Assembly: GCF_036429475.1 (NCBI RefSeq)
Contig: NZ_CP144125.1
Span: forward strand, 1,302,001-1,366,000
Direction: 5' to 3'
DNA from: Halalkalicoccus sp. CGA53
GTDB lineage: Archaea > Halobacteriota > Halobacteria > Halobacteriales > Halalkalicoccaceae
Length of the DNA stretch: 64,000 nt
Shown: one piece after another, positions 41,560 to 52,140 of the stretch
Numbering within the stretch: the first letter of the stretch is position 1
Layout: the number at the start of each line of letters is the position of its first letter
The notes under the pieces: model-generated
Database searches by the model: none
What the model was told of the DNA's origin: nothing
The model's input: the letters and a program-made list of their open reading frames with translations, nothing else
Translations under genes and position numbers: made by a program

Positions 41560-44508
41560 ATGAGTCGGGATTTTATTGAAGTACGAGGTGCTGCTGAACA
41601 CAACCTCAAGGACCTCGACGTGCAGATCCCCCGCGAGGCGTTCACGGTCGTCACCGGGCTCTCCGGATCGGGCAAGTCCTCGCTCGCGTTCGAGACGGTC
41701 TACGCCGAGGGCCAGCGACGCTACATCGAGTCGCTCTCCGCGTACGCCCGGAACTTCCTCGGCCAGATGGACAAGCCCCAGGTCGAGTCGGTCGAGGGGC
41801 TCTCGCCAGCGATCTCGATCGACCAGGACGGCGCGGCGAACAACCCCCGGTCGACGGTCGGCACGGTCACCGAACTCCACGACTACCTCCGCCTGCTCTA
41901 CGCCCGCGTCGGCACCCAGTACGATCCCATCACGGGAGAGGAGGTCGGCGAGCAGAGCGCCCAGGACATGGTCCGTCAGATCCTCTCGTTGCCCGAGGGA
42001 ACGAAGGCGATGATCGCCGCGCCGGTCGTCCGCGACCAGAAGGGCGAGTTCGTCGATCTCTTCGACGAACTGGTCTCCGACGGCTACAGCCGGGTCGAAG
42101 TCGACGGCGAACAGTTCGACCTCACGGTGGATCGCCCCGAGCTGGACAAGAACTACGACCACACGATCGACGTGATCGTCGACAGAGTGAAGATCTCGAC
42201 CGAGGCGCGATCGCGGATCGTCGACAGCGTCGAGACCGCACTCGATCGGGCCGAGGGCGTGTTGAAACTGATCGTTCCGAATCCACCGGCGGACCTCGAT
42301 CTGGGTTCGAACACGCGCTCGACCGGATCGCTCGGTGGCGAGGCCGACGACCGTCTCGTCCTCGAGTTCTCCGAGGAGCTGGGCAACCCGAACAGCGAGT
42401 TCCGGTTCTCCGAGATCGAGACGCGTAGCTTCTCGTTCAACAGCCCGCACGGAGCGTGTCCCGAGTGTGACGGTATCGGCGAGACGAAGGAGATCGACGA
42501 GGAGCTCGTCGTACAGGACCCTTCCAAGCCGCTCCGCGACGTCTTCGAGCCGTGGAGCTACCGCCGGTCGTACTACAGAAACAGACTCGACGCGGTCGCA
42601 GCTCACTTCGGCGTGAGCGTATCTACACCGTGGGAGGAACTCGACGAGGAGGTCCAGCGGGCCTTTCTCTACGGCACGAGCGAGAAGGTCGTCTTCGAGC
42701 GCAGCACCCGTCACGGCACCCGGCGGAAGGAGAAGCGCTTCGAGGGCGTGATCCCGAACCTGGAGCGCCGGTACGTCGAGACCGACTCCGAGGGCACCCG
42801 CGACCACATCGAGAAGTACATGGCGGCGACGACCTGTCCGGCCTGTGACGGCACCCGGCTGAAAGAGCAGTCGCGCCACGTGCTCGTCGCAGGGACCGCA
42901 CTCACCGAGGTCAACCGGATGTCGATCGGCGACGCGCTGGCGCACTTCGAGGGCCTCGAGGCCGAACTGACCGACCGCGAGCGGACGATCGCCGAGGAGA
43001 TCCTCAAAGAGATCCGTGCCCGCCTGGGCTTCATGTGCGAGGTCGGTCTCGACTACCTCACGCTCGACCGACAGGCGTCGACGCTCTCCGGCGGCGAGAG
43101 CCAGCGCATACGGTTGGCGACCCAGATCGGATCGGGGCTCGTCGGCGTGCTCTACGTGCTCGACGAACCGTCGATCGGCCTCCACCAGCGCGACAACGAC
43201 CGGCTGCTGAACACGCTCGAAGAACTCAGAGATATCGGCAACACGCTGCTCGTCGTCGAACACGACACGGAGACGATGCGCCGGGCGGACGAGGTGATCG
43301 ACATGGGGCCAGGGCCAGGAAAGCGCGGCGGCGAGGTCGTCGTTCAGGGCGAGTTCGACGAGATCTGTGCCCACGAGGGGTCGATCACCGGCGACTACCT
43401 CTCGGGACGACGGACGATCCCGGTCCCCGAGGACCGACGCGAGAGCGAGGCGAGCATCGCGATCCGGGGGGCGCGCCAGCACAACCTGAAGGATCTCGAC
43501 GTCGAGATTCCTCTGGGAACCTTCGTCGCGATCACGGGCGTCTCGGGGTCGGGCAAGTCGACGCTGATGTACGAGGTGCTCTACAAGGCGCTCGCCCGGG
43601 AGATGAACGACAACACCTCGGTCGATCCGGGCGCACACGACGCGATCGACGGGATCGAGAACGTCGAGACGGTGCGGCTGATCGACCAGAGTCCGATCGG
43701 GCGGACCCCCCGCTCGAACCCGGCGACCTACACGGGCGTCTTCGATTACATCCGAGAGCTGTTCGCGGAGACGAAGCTCTCGCGCCAGCGCGGCTACGAG
43801 CGCGGTCGGTTCTCGTTCAACGTGAAAGGCGGACGCTGTGAGGAGTGTGGCGGACAGGGCACGGTCAAGATCGAGATGAACTTCCTCTCGGACGTCTACG
43901 TGCCGTGTGAGGCCTGTGGCGGCTCCCGGTACAACGACGGGACGCTCGACGTCACGTACAACGGCGCGACGATCGCCGACGTACTCGACATGAGCGTCGA
44001 GGAGGCGCTCGACTTCTTCGAGCACGACCACCGGATAAAGAGTCGACTCCAGCTACTCTCGGACGTGGGCCTCGACTACATGCGCCTGGGCCAGCCGTCG
44101 ACGACCCTTTCGGGAGGGGAAGCCCAGCGCGTGAAACTCGCGGAGGAACTCGGAAAGCGCCAGACCGGAGACACGCTCTACTTACTCGACGAGCCGACGA
44201 CCGGGCTCCACCCCGAGGACGAGCGGAAACTGATCGACGTCCTCCAGCGGCTGGTCGACAACGGCAACACCGTCGTCGTCGTCGAGCACGAGCTGGATCT
44301 GGTGAAGAACGCCGATCAGGTCGTCGATCTGGGTCCCGAAGGCGGCGAGAACGGCGGCGAGGTGATCGCGACCGGCACCCCCGAGGAGCTCACGGAGATC
44401 GAGGCCTCGCACACGGGCCGGTACCTCAGGGATCTGCTCCCGGACGTGGAGTTAGAGGGGCCGCGGTCGGGCGAGCGAAAGGCGGCGAAGGTCGCGGGCG
44501 ACGACTGA
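41560..44508 (+). CDS. uvrA: Excinuclease ABC subunit A
   Basis: A 982-residue UvrA. Two ABC halves: Walker [21 protein letters not shown] (N-terminal) and [20 protein letters not shown] (C-terminal), signatures [20 protein letters not shown] and [20 protein letters not shown]. Zinc modules are [24 protein letters not shown] and the C-terminal [11 protein letters not shown] with [10 protein letters not shown]. It scans DNA for bulky lesions and loads UvrB in nucleotide excision repair. Haloarchaea use the bacterial Uvr system. It is alone here; uvrB and uvrC are not in the window. Confidence 0.96.
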   Translation: MSRDFIEVRGAAEHNLKDLDVQIPREAFTVVTGLSGSGKSSLAFETVYAEGQRRYIESLSAYARNFLGQMDKPQVESVEGLSPAISIDQDGAANNPRSTVGTVTELHDYLRLLYARVGTQYDPITGEEVGEQSAQDMVRQILSLPEGTKAMIAAPVVRDQKGEFVDLFDELVSDGYSRVEVDGEQFDLTVDRPELDKNYDHTIDVIVDRVKISTEARSRIVDSVETALDRAEGVLKLIVPNPPADLDLGSNTRSTGSLGGEADDRLVLEFSEELGNPNSEFRFSEIETRSFSFNSPHGACPECDGIGETKEIDEELVVQDPSKPLRDVFEPWSYRRSYYRNRLDAVAAHFGVSVSTPWEELDEEVQRAFLYGTSEKVVFERSTRHGTRRKEKRFEGVIPNLERRYVETDSEGTRDHIEKYMAATTCPACDGTRLKEQSRHVLVAGTALTEVNRMSIGDALAHFEGLEAELTDRERTIAEEILKEIRARLGFMCEVGLDYLTLDRQASTLSGGESQRIRLATQIGSGLVGVLYVLDEPSIGLHQRDNDRLLNTLEELRDIGNTLLVVEHDTETMRRADEVIDMGPGPGKRGGEVVVQGEFDEICAHEGSITGDYLSGRRTIPVPEDRRESEASIAIRGARQHNLKDLDVEIPLGTFVAITGVSGSGKSTLMYEVLYKALAREMNDNTSVDPGAHDAIDGIENVETVRLIDQSPIGRTPRSNPATYTGVFDYIRELFAETKLSRQRGYERGRFSFNVKGGRCEECGGQGTVKIEMNFLSDVYVPCEACGGSRYNDGTLDVTYNGATIADVLDMSVEEALDFFEHDHRIKSRLQLLSDVGLDYMRLGQPSTTLSGGEAQRVKLAEELGKRQTGDTLYLLDEPTTGLHPEDERKLIDVLQRLVDNGNTVVVVEHELDLVKNADQVVDLGPEGGENGGEVIATGTPEELTEIEASHTGRYLRDLLPDVELEGPRSGERKAAKVAGDD

Positions 44509-44550
44509 GTAGAGGGTAGATTCGTCCCGGTTACCCACGGGATCTGCGGT

Positions 44551-45621
44551 TCAGAGCGGTCCGTCGAGCGAGATGACGAGCTGTTCGATCACGACGACGC
44601 CGAGGATCAGCACGACCCACGCGGTCCACCGCCCGAGCTCGACGCCGCACCGCCGGAGCCATCGCTGGACGGGTGGGAAGACGACCGACCCGAGGACGGT
44701 CCAGCCGACGCCGACGAGGAGGTCCGACCGGATCTCGGGATACGCGAGGTGAGAGACGCCGACGATCACCACCAGGAACGCGACCACGTACGAGACGACC
44801 AGCCCCGGCCTCGTCGCCGTCGCGTGTCTCCCGCACCCGACGCAGAACGCCGCGTCCCCGAACGGTTCGTCACAGGTCCGACACGCCCGTCCCTCCCCGG
44901 AGGCGCTCCGGTCGCCGTCCGTGGCCTCGTTCCGACGGAGCTTCCGGCGCCGAACGACCGGGTAGGCGATGCCTGCGACCAGCACCCCGGGTAGTCCGAG
45001 GAACGCCGCGGCGAACCAGAGGTGCGAGGGCGACCAGTCGACCTCCGAGTCGTGTATCCGTGCGCGGTCGACCCAGACGCCGAGCGAGTACAGCGCGAGC
45101 GACACGACGCCGGCGTACGCGACCAGCAGCAGGGCGGATGACCCGAGGAGGAGCGGAGGGACGACGAGGAGCGAGACGAGCACGAGCGGTCCCCCGAGCG
45201 CTCCAACGGGCGCGAGGGTCCACCAACGAGAGCGTTCGATCTCCTCGCGCGAGAGCGGTTCCTCCCGCCCGATCCCCGCGAGGCCGACGGCTCGCTTTCT
45301 CCGGTAGAGGTAGGCCCCGGCGGTGACGAGCGATATCGGGAAGACGATCGATGCGAGCAGCCACCGACGCGCGTTCGGCTCCCAGCCGAGCCGCCGGACG
45401 GCTCTCGCGTCGCAGTAGACGCCGACGGGGACGGTGACGACCACGACCGCCAGCGCGAGGGCGTTCGGGAGGAGGACCGCCAGGAGCGTTTGAACTCCGC
45501 CGACGCCCCCGAACGAGGAGAACGACCGAGAGAGGCTCCACCAGACCAGGAGTACCGGAACTGCCAGTGGCGCGAGCCCGTACGCGACGAGGACGAGATA
45601 CCACCAGCGAGGTTCGTCCAT
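44551..45621 (-). CDS. Multi-pass membrane protein with an internal zinc ribbon
   Basis: A 356-residue protein with about nine hydrophobic segments in three groups. A cytoplasmic loop near residue 265 holds CRTCDEPFGDAAFCVGCGRH, two CxxC knuckles for one zinc. A charged stretch REEPLSREEIERSRWWTLAP precedes the middle helices. No transport or enzyme motif was recognised. A strong TATA (TTTTTATACTTTTAGG on the minus strand, about 45637-45652) sits 16-30 bp before ATG 45621. Confidence 0.75.
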   Translation of the reverse strand: MDEPRWWYLVLVAYGLAPLAVPVLLVWWSLSRSFSSFGGVGGVQTLLAVLLPNALALAVVVVTVPVGVYCDARAVRRLGWEPNARRWLLASIVFPISLVTAGAYLYRRKRAVGLAGIGREEPLSREEIERSRWWTLAPVGALGGPLVLVSLLVVPPLLLGSSALLLVAYAGVVSLALYSLGVWVDRARIHDSEVDWSPSHLWFAAAFLGLPGVLVAGIAYPVVRRRKLRRNEATDGDRSASGEGRACRTCDEPFGDAAFCVGCGRHATATRPGLVVSYVVAFLVVIVGVSHLAYPEIRSDLLVGVGWTVLGSVVFPPVQRWLRRCGVELGRWTAWVVLILGVVVIEQLVISLDGPL

Positions 45622-45743
45622 GCCGGGGGTGGGCCCTAAAAGTATAAAAAGTTCGTAACGTCCGGGCGGCGCGCTCCTCGGGAACGTCCGGAAATCACCG
45701 CCATCCCAACGGCTACCTCGCTCAGCCCGGTCGGTTTGGCCGG

Positions 45744-46931
45744 ATGGCTCCCGACGGACGACGCCGGATGCTCGCGGTCGCGAGCGCCGCGCTCTTTCTC
45801 TCCGTGCTGGTCTGGTTCAACTACAGCGCGGTGCTGCCGTTCGTCGTCGACGAGTGGGAGCTCTCGGGTACCGAGGCGGGGATCGTCTTCGGGGCGTTCC
45901 AGGCGGGCTACCTCCTCGCCATCGTCCCCGCCGGCATGCTCGCGGACAGGTACTCCCCACGGTGGGTGATCGCGGTCGGCGCGACGGTGACCGGGATCGG
46001 GAGCCTCGCGTTCGCCGCCGGTGCGACCGGGTTCCTCGACGGAACGCTGCTTCGATTCCTCTCCGGGATCGGGATGGCGGGCGTCTACGTCCCCGGGATG
46101 CGCTTCGTCGCCGACTGGTACGCCGAGTCCGGCCGTGGGACGGCGATGGGGGTCTACATCGGGACGTTCTCGCTGAGCAGTGGGCTCTCGTTCCTCGTCG
46201 CCTCGGGAATCGCGAGCGCGGTCGGCTGGCGGAGCGCCATCGCCGTGACGAGCGTCGGCGCGCTCGCGGTCGCACCGCTCGTCCTCGGCCTCGGCCGGGA
46301 CGCCCCGGGAGCGACCCGTCGCGACCGGGTGGGTCTCGACCTCGCGGTCCTGCGAAACCGGTCGTACCTCGCGGCCGTCGGGGTCTACTCCTGGCACAAC
46401 TGGGAACTCTTCGGCGTGCGCAACTGGCTCGTCGCGTTCCTGCTCGTGACGCCCGCGGTCGCCGCGACCGCATCGCCCGCGCTCGTGGCTGGGACGCTCG
46501 CGGGCGTCATGATCCTCCTCGGCGGCTTCGGAAATCTCGCGGGCGGAACGCTCTCCGACCGGATCGGCCGGACGCCGGTGATCGCCGTCGCACTGCTCGC
46601 GAGCGGGCTGGTGAGCGCCACGCTCGCTCTGCTCTCGTGGCTCCCGCTCCCGGCGCTCGTGGCGCTCGTCTTCGTCTACGGGGTAGCGCTCACCGCCGAC
46701 AGCGCGCCGACCTCGACGACCGTGACCGAAGTCGTCGCGGACGAGCGGATGGGGACCGCGCTCTCGATCCAGTCGTTCGTCGGGTTCAGTACCACGGTCG
46801 TCTCGCCGGTCGCTTTCGGCTGGGCGCTCGATTCTGGGGGGTACGCCCTCGCGTTCCCGACCCTCGCGTTCGGAGCGTTCGCCGCACTCGTCTGCGTCGC
46901 GCTCCTCCGCCGGACGGTCGATTCGGGATAG
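45744..46931 (+). CDS. MFS transporter
   Basis: A 395-residue major facilitator with 12 predicted helices. Motif A-like loop GMLADRYSPRWVIAVGATVT follows helix 2, and the second-half equivalent is GGTLSDRIGRTPVIAVALLA. A helix 4-5 region GIGMAGVYVPGMRFVADWY is present. The substrate cannot be inferred; the pattern is nearest to general anion/metabolite or drug exporters. It is followed 30 bp later by the BNR-repeat gene, probably in one transcript. Confidence 0.88.
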   Translation: MAPDGRRRMLAVASAALFLSVLVWFNYSAVLPFVVDEWELSGTEAGIVFGAFQAGYLLAIVPAGMLADRYSPRWVIAVGATVTGIGSLAFAAGATGFLDGTLLRFLSGIGMAGVYVPGMRFVADWYAESGRGTAMGVYIGTFSLSSGLSFLVASGIASAVGWRSAIAVTSVGALAVAPLVLGLGRDAPGATRRDRVGLDLAVLRNRSYLAAVGVYSWHNWELFGVRNWLVAFLLVTPAVAATASPALVAGTLAGVMILLGGFGNLAGGTLSDRIGRTPVIAVALLASGLVSATLALLSWLPLPALVALVFVYGVALTADSAPTSTTVTEVVADERMGTALSIQSFVGFSTTVVSPVAFGWALDSGGYALAFPTLAFGAFAALVCVALLRRTVDSG

Positions 46932-46961
46932 CCCTTTCACCGTCGGTGTCCTACAGCAGGT

Positions 46962-47957
46962 ATGCCCCGGATCTACGCCGCCCTTCGGGACGGCCTCGTC
47001 GTCGCTACGGGCGAGGGGGACGAGTGGCGAACGGCGACCGAACTGACCGACAGACGGATCGAGTGCGTCGCGGTCTCGCCCGAGCGACCGAACCGGATCC
47101 TCGTCGGGACGTTCGACGCCGGGCTCTATCGGAGCGAGGACGGTGGTGACTCCTTCGAACGCGTCGGCGAGGCCGTCATCGACTCCGAGCGGGTGACGAG
47201 CGCGACGGTGAGCCCGCACGACCCCGACGAGCTCTGGGTCGGGACCGAACCGAGTGCAGTCTATCGATCCAGCGACGGTGGTGACACCTGGGAGCAGAGG
47301 GAGGGGATCACCGACCTCCCCTCCGAGCCGGAGTGGTACTTCCCGCCCCGGCCCGACACCCACCACGTCCGGTGGATCGAGGTCGATCCGAGGGAGCGAG
47401 AACGGCTCTACGTGGGGATCGAGGCTGGGGCGCTGCTCGTCACCGACGACGCGGGCGAGAGCTGGAGCGAGCGCCCGCCCGGATCGAGACGGGACAACCA
47501 CTCGCTGGCGACCCATCCCGAACTACCCGATAGGGTCTGGTCGGCCGCGGGCGACGGCTACGCCGAGAGCCACGACGGCGGCGAGACGTGGGACCGGCCA
47601 CAGGAGGGGCTCGACCACCGCTACTGCTGGAGTGTGGTACCGGTGCCCGACGATCCGGAGACGACGTTGCTCTCCTCGGCGAGCGGCGCGAACGCCGCCC
47701 ACCGGGTCGGCGAGAGCTACCTGTACAGGAGACGGGACGGCGAGCCGTGGGAGCGTCTCGACGACCGTGGGATACCGACGGGCGAGGGCACGTATCGAGC
47801 CGTGCTCGCGACCGCCGGAGCGGGCGTCTACGCCGCGACGAACCACGGGATCCACCAAAGCGAAGACGGCGGCGACTCGTGGGATCGACTCCCGCTCGAT
47901 TCGCGAGAGGCGTTCGAGGACCGCGCGGTTCGCGGGCTGGCGGTCGTCGAGGGGTGA
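46962..47957 (+). CDS. Cytoplasmic beta-propeller with Asp-box (BNR) repeats
   Basis: A 331-residue protein, no signal. Five Asp-box motifs (S-x-D-x-G-x-T/S-W/F): YRSEDGGDSFERV, YRSSDGGDTWEQ, VTDDAGESWSERP, ESHDGGETWDRP and QSEDGGDSWDRL, spaced through the chain as expected of a six- or seven-bladed propeller of the sialidase/VPS10-like class. No catalytic Arg triad of sialidases is evident. The role is unknown; a scaffold or sugar-binding protein is possible. Its stop overlaps the GTG of the next gene. Confidence 0.85.
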   Translation: MPRIYAALRDGLVVATGEGDEWRTATELTDRRIECVAVSPERPNRILVGTFDAGLYRSEDGGDSFERVGEAVIDSERVTSATVSPHDPDELWVGTEPSAVYRSSDGGDTWEQREGITDLPSEPEWYFPPRPDTHHVRWIEVDPRERERLYVGIEAGALLVTDDAGESWSERPPGSRRDNHSLATHPELPDRVWSAAGDGYAESHDGGETWDRPQEGLDHRYCWSVVPVPDDPETTLLSSASGANAAHRVGESYLYRRRDGEPWERLDDRGIPTGEGTYRAVLATAGAGVYAATNHGIHQSEDGGDSWDRLPLDSREAFEDRAVRGLAVVEG

Positions 47958-48409
47958 CGGACGTGACGAGCGACGAGACACGAACCCCGATCGAGCGTGC
48001 GAGTATCGACCACGTCGAGCTGTTCGTCCCCGACCGGGAGGAGGCGGCCGCCTGGTACGAGGCGACCCTCGGGCTCACGCCGGCCCCCGAACTCGAAGCG
48101 TGGGCGGCGGACGGACCGCTGATGCTCTCCGGCGACGACGGAGCCACCCTGCTCGCGGTGTTCGAGGGGGAGCCGACCGGCGATCGCGAGCCGACGGGCT
48201 ACCGACGGGTCGCGTTTCGCGTCGACCGGGAGACGTTCCGGTCGTTCGTCGACTCGCTCCCGGCGCTTCCGGTTTCGGACGCCGACGGCGAGCCGATCCG
48301 GCACGAGGACGTCGTCGACCACGACCTCTCGCACTCGATCTACTTCACCGATCCGTACGGCAATCCGTTCGAGGTGACGACGTACGAGGTCGACCGACTC
48401 GAGGGGTAG
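47954..48409 (+). CDS. VOC family protein, coupled to the propeller gene
   Basis: A 151-residue glyoxalase-fold protein. ASIDHVELFVPDREEAAAWY (first metal His), YRRVAFRVDRETFRSFVDSL, and the C-terminal SIYFTDPYGNPFEVTTYE. GTG 47954 overlaps the TGA of the propeller gene by a GTGA junction, so the two are translated together. It probably binds a divalent metal; substrate unknown. Adjacent to a lipoprotein gene on the other strand. Confidence 0.85.
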   Translation: MTDVTSDETRTPIERASIDHVELFVPDREEAAAWYEATLGLTPAPELEAWAADGPLMLSGDDGATLLAVFEGEPTGDREPTGYRRVAFRVDRETFRSFVDSLPALPVSDADGEPIRHEDVVDHDLSHSIYFTDPYGNPFEVTTYEVDRLEG

Positions 48410-48438
48410 TCACGACCCACACGGACCGTCGTCGCGAC

Positions 48439-49230
48439 CTACAGGACCTGGATGCGCACCGTGTAGGGCAGCGACCCACCACTCTCGCCGTCGCCGACCC
48501 CCACCGAGCCAGTGAGTTCGTAGCTCCCCTCCACGAGGCCCGCCGGGTCGATCTCGTACTCGTGCTCGACCCGGTCGTCGGGGTCGAGATCGGTTATCAC
48601 GCCGATGTCCTGCACGGTCCTCACCGACCGGCCGACGGTGCGGACGTGGTCGCTCTCTTCATACTCGCTGGTCCAGAGGAGGTAGCTCTCGCCGTCGGGT
48701 TCCCCCTCCGGGTGGATCGAGAGCACGCCGAACGGGGCGGGCGCGCCGCTTCCGATCTCGACCGTCCGCTCGCCCCGGTTCTCGAGCGAGAGCGAGAGCA
48801 CGCCCGGATCGTGGTCGCTCGCCAGGTCGTCGACCAGTTCCGCGTCGAACGAGACCTCGACGCCCGAGCTATCGCTGACGGCGACCCAGTAGTAGGTGTC
48901 GTCGATGGAGAGGAACTCGTGGCCGTCGAACGCCTCGGCTAGCCCCTCCGGCGGGTTCTCGACGCCGTGGAGGCCGCGAGTCTCGGCCGCCGTCCGGATC
49001 GTGTCGTGGTACGCCTCGTCGATCTCCGCTATACCGACCACCTCCTCCTCCGCGGTGGGTGGATCCTCGCCGAGGTCGTTGATCCGGAGCGAGAGCCGTT
49101 GGGTGGCGACCGACTCGATCGCGAGGCGCAACGGTTCGCTCGGACCCGAGAGCGTCGACCCCGGTCCGGTGGCGAGACAGCCCGCGAGCGCTGCGGCGCT
49201 CAGACCGCTCAGGTACGCGCGTCTGTCCAT
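48439..49230 (-). CDS. TAT lipoprotein of unknown function
   Basis: A 263-residue protein starting MDRRAYLSGLSAAALAGC with TAT RR and lipobox Cys18. The mature part is acidic beta-rich: an N-terminal domain with TAAETRGLHGVENPPEGL and a C-terminal half with PAPFGVLSIHPEGEPDGESY and VTDLDPDDRVEHEYEIDPAG-like pattern. The C-terminal half is homologous to the frameshifted remnant at 15540-16026. Start ATG 49230 is about 25 bp downstream of a TATA-like ATACATAT, which argues against the GTG 6 bp upstream. No enzymatic motif. Confidence 0.8.
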   Translation of the reverse strand: MDRRAYLSGLSAAALAGCLATGPGSTLSGPSEPLRLAIESVATQRLSLRINDLGEDPPTAEEEVVGIAEIDEAYHDTIRTAAETRGLHGVENPPEGLAEAFDGHEFLSIDDTYYWVAVSDSSGVEVSFDAELVDDLASDHDPGVLSLSLENRGERTVEIGSGAPAPFGVLSIHPEGEPDGESYLLWTSEYEESDHVRTVGRSVRTVQDIGVITDLDPDDRVEHEYEIDPAGLVEGSYELTGSVGVGDGESGGSLPYTVRIQVL

Positions 49231-49334
49231 ACTCACACATGAATCCGATGAGATATGTATCCTCGGACGAATGAAGCGCGGGGTTCGGTCACCGACCGAG
49301 GGGTTATTTACGGACAGGCCGGTAGGAACGGTCG

Positions 49335-50420
49335 ATGTACGACTTCGCGGTCGTCGGTGCCGGCCCCGCCGGCTCTCGTTTCTCGCGCGGAGCCGCCGAG
49401 GCGGGCCACGACGTGGTCACCTTCGAGAGCGGTTCCGTCGGCACTCCGCTCGCCTGCTCGGGCCACGTCAGCACCGATATCTGGGAGTTCGTCCCAGACG
49501 ACGCTCGGGAGAGGCTGTTCCAGAACGAGATCTACGGCGCGCGGTTTCACACCGGCGGGCCGGGCAGCCGGGAGTACCCCTTCTACAAGCGCGAGGTCGT
49601 CTCGAACGTGATCGATCGAGTGGGACTGGACCGCACGCTCGCCGACCTCGCCCGTGAGGCCGGCGCGTCGGTCAGAGAGGGCCACACCGTAACCGGGATC
49701 GAGGAGGGCCATGACGAGGTCGAACTCACCGTCAGAGGGCCGGAGACGACGGAGACCGTACGGACGAGGATGATCGTCGGCTGCGACGGGCCGACCTCCA
49801 GGGTACGCAGGGCGCTCTCGCTACCCGAACCCGGCGAGATCCTCCACGGCGTGCTCGGGTTCAGCGAGGAGAAAGACGACGAGGCGTTCGTCGACGTCCA
49901 CCTCACCGCGCCGCGATTCTTCGCCTGGCGGATCCCCCGCGGCGAGGCCGGCGTCGAGTACGGGTTAGCTGCGCCGCCGGCCCGCGATCTCAGGGAGCTG
50001 TTCGACGAGTTCACCGCCGGCTACGGCGTCGAGATCGCCGAGTTCTGCTCCGGGGCGATCCCGATCGGCCTGCCGGAGCGGGTGACGAGTCACAGGGGGC
50101 TGCTGATCGGCGACGCCGCCGCCCAGACGAAGCCCTTTACGGGTGGCGGGATCCTCTACGGGATGACCGCGGCGGATCACGCGGTCCGGACGGTGAACCC
50201 CCGGAACCCGGCGAGTCTCGCCCGCTACGAGGAGGCGTGGCGCTCCGATCTCTCGCGCGAGATCGAACTGGGACACTGGCTGCGGCGGGCGTACTCGCTG
50301 CCGGAGCCGATCCAGCGAGTGGGTCTCAGGACGCTCTCGGGCGAGATCGGCGTCCACATGGACCGGCCGACCTCGCTCTTTTCGCTCGAGCAGTTGAAGG
50401 CGCTCTTCTCGCGGTCCTGA
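49335..50420 (+). CDS. Geranylgeranyl reductase-like FAD oxidoreductase (third, shorter)
   Basis: A 361-residue protein of the same superfamily as the two 455-residue reductases but shorter, lacking their C-terminal extension. FAD motif FAVVGAGPAGSRFSRGAAEA, CSGHVSTDIWEFV, IVGCDGPTSRVRRALSLPEP, and second FAD motif GLLIGDAAAQTKPFTGGGIL. It may reduce a different isoprenoid, for example menaquinone or carotenoid chains (inference). TATA-like GGTTATTTACGG (about 49300-49310) lies 25 bp before ATG 49335. Confidence 0.85.
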   Translation: MYDFAVVGAGPAGSRFSRGAAEAGHDVVTFESGSVGTPLACSGHVSTDIWEFVPDDARERLFQNEIYGARFHTGGPGSREYPFYKREVVSNVIDRVGLDRTLADLAREAGASVREGHTVTGIEEGHDEVELTVRGPETTETVRTRMIVGCDGPTSRVRRALSLPEPGEILHGVLGFSEEKDDEAFVDVHLTAPRFFAWRIPRGEAGVEYGLAAPPARDLRELFDEFTAGYGVEIAEFCSGAIPIGLPERVTSHRGLLIGDAAAQTKPFTGGGILYGMTAADHAVRTVNPRNPASLARYEEAWRSDLSREIELGHWLRRAYSLPEPIQRVGLRTLSGEIGVHMDRPTSLFSLEQLKALFSRS

Positions 50421-50450
50421 GCCAATTGTCGGGTCGGGACGTCAGCCCGC

Positions 50451-50816
50451 CTACTCGAGGGTGCCGAGTGTGATACGAGAGGGGTCGGTGATCTCGCCGT
50501 CGTCGCCGACGGCATCGGGATCCATGAACAGGACCGCGTCGTCGACCATCTCATCCTCGACGGTGACCGGGTGACCCAGGCGGTCTTCGAGTGCGGCCCG
50601 GTCCTCGGTGGCCGCGTTCGCGTTCGACGGCGAGAGGTAGTAGCTACACGCCCCGATGTCGACGTCGGTGTCGAGCGCCTCGGGTAGCTCGCGTAGCTGT
50701 TCGACGGTCACGTCGTCGAGCGTCCGGATCCACACCCGTTCGGTGTCCGATCCGGAGGCGACGCTCGACTGCGTTCGGAGCCGTTCGACGAGTCCCTCGT
50801 AGTCGATCGCGTCCAT
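50451..50816 (-). CDS. Conserved haloarchaeal hypothetical protein
   Basis: A 121-residue acidic protein: MDAIDYEGLVERLRTQSSVA, then ELPEALDTDVDIGACSYYLS and a C-terminal VLFMDPDAVGDDGEITDPSR. No signal peptide or membrane helix. I do not recognise the family. It lies 73 bp downstream of the YgfZ-like gene on the same strand, probably co-transcribed. Confidence 0.65.
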   Translation of the reverse strand: MDAIDYEGLVERLRTQSSVASGSDTERVWIRTLDDVTVEQLRELPEALDTDVDIGACSYYLSPSNANAATEDRAALEDRLGHPVTVEDEMVDDAVLFMDPDAVGDDGEITDPSRITLGTLE

Positions 50817-50889
50817 GGGCGGTCGTCGTCGTGAGGACGGTTAGCGAGTCTCCCGGCCTGTGAAAGCCGCGCTCGCCGACCGTCGTCTC

Positions 50890-51969
50890 TCAGTAGCTCG
50901 GCAGTCGCGCCGACCGGCCGCTGCCCTCGACGAACGGCAGGTCGACCCGCTCCGCACCGACCTCCTCGCCGTTCACCCGAACGGTCAGCGCGTCGCCCTT
51001 GAGGTCGAACGGGACGAACGCGAACGCGATGGCGCTCTCTAGAAGGGGACTCTCCGCGGCGCGGGTGACCTCCCCCGCGGAGCCGTCGCCGTCGAACACG
51101 ACGGCACCGGGCTCCGGAAGCGCCTCGCAGGTCAGCCCGACGAGTCGCTTGCTCGGCTGGCCCCTGTTCTCGACCCGGCTCACGACCTCCTGACCGACGA
51201 AACAGCCCTTCTCGAAGTCGACGGCGTTTTTCATACCTGCGACGTTCGGGATTCGTCCCTCCAGTTCGCTCGGGAAGAGCGGCGTCCCGGCCTCGAGCGC
51301 GAGCGACTCCCACGTCTGGAGCCCGAACGGCGCGGCGCCCGTCCCGAACGTCAACAGCCCGCTCACGACCCGCTCGGCCTCCTCGGCCCGACAGACCACT
51401 TCGTAGGACTCCTCGCCAAGCGGGTCGTCGCCCGCGATCACGGTGACGCCGACGTCCGCGATCTCGCCCCGGTCGAAGACGAGCGTCCCGTCTGGCGCGC
51501 CACGGTTGAACACGCTCCCGATCTTTTCAGTCGATACCGGCCCGTGAACGCCGAAGACGGCGAACTCGTCGCTCGCGGCCTCGATCGTCACGTCCTGGAT
51601 GAACGTCTTCTCCGACCAGTCGGCGGCGATCGGTTCGGCGTGCCCCGGCGCGGTGAAAAGCAGGAGCCGCTCGCCGGCGTTGTAGACGTAGAGGTCGGTC
51701 ACGATCCCACCCTGTGGGTCACAGAGCAGCGCGTAGACCCCCCGTCCGTCCCCTCCTGGTACCCGGTTCGAGACGACGTTGTCGACGTACTCGACGCGGT
51801 CCTCGCCGGTGACGCTCACGACCCCGTAGGGGGCCTCGGTCACGCCGACGGCGTTTCGCACCGCGCGGTGGGTGCGCTCGGGTCGCCCGTAGTGACGCGG
51901 GTAGCGCCGGCCGCCTCGCTCCGTGAAGACGGCACCGTGGTCGGCGTGGAACGACTCGACGACGGTCAT
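50890..51969 (-). CDS. GcvT/YgfZ-family folate-binding protein
   Basis: A 359-residue protein of the aminomethyltransferase fold. The YgfZ signature is present as FEKGCFVGQEVVSRVENRGQ (K-G-C-x-x-G-Q-E), which marks the tetrahydrofolate-dependent iron-sulfur cluster repair or assembly branch and not glycine cleavage. N-terminal VEYVDNVVSNRVPGGDGRGV binds folate in relatives. The enzyme stabilises Fe-S proteins under oxidative stress in bacteria; here the same role is inferred. Start ATG 51969 opens MTVVESFHADHGAVFTERGG. Confidence 0.85.
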   Translation of the reverse strand: MTVVESFHADHGAVFTERGGRRYPRHYGRPERTHRAVRNAVGVTEAPYGVVSVTGEDRVEYVDNVVSNRVPGGDGRGVYALLCDPQGGIVTDLYVYNAGERLLLFTAPGHAEPIAADWSEKTFIQDVTIEAASDEFAVFGVHGPVSTEKIGSVFNRGAPDGTLVFDRGEIADVGVTVIAGDDPLGEESYEVVCRAEEAERVVSGLLTFGTGAAPFGLQTWESLALEAGTPLFPSELEGRIPNVAGMKNAVDFEKGCFVGQEVVSRVENRGQPSKRLVGLTCEALPEPGAVVFDGDGSAGEVTRAAESPLLESAIAFAFVPFDLKGDALTVRVNGEEVGAERVDLPFVEGSGRSARLPSY

Positions 51970-52140
51970 CGCGCCCTCCGTGTGTGCATACGGGGGGTTG
52001 GAGACGGCGGGTCTAAAGGGGTGTGACTGCGGCCCCCGTTCATAGGGATCATCGTAGGAGCGCATACGTTCCGGGCTGCGAATCGAACGACACCGGAGAC
52101 GTGTGAGCCCGCGAGATCCGGGTGGCGACGACGATCCCTA

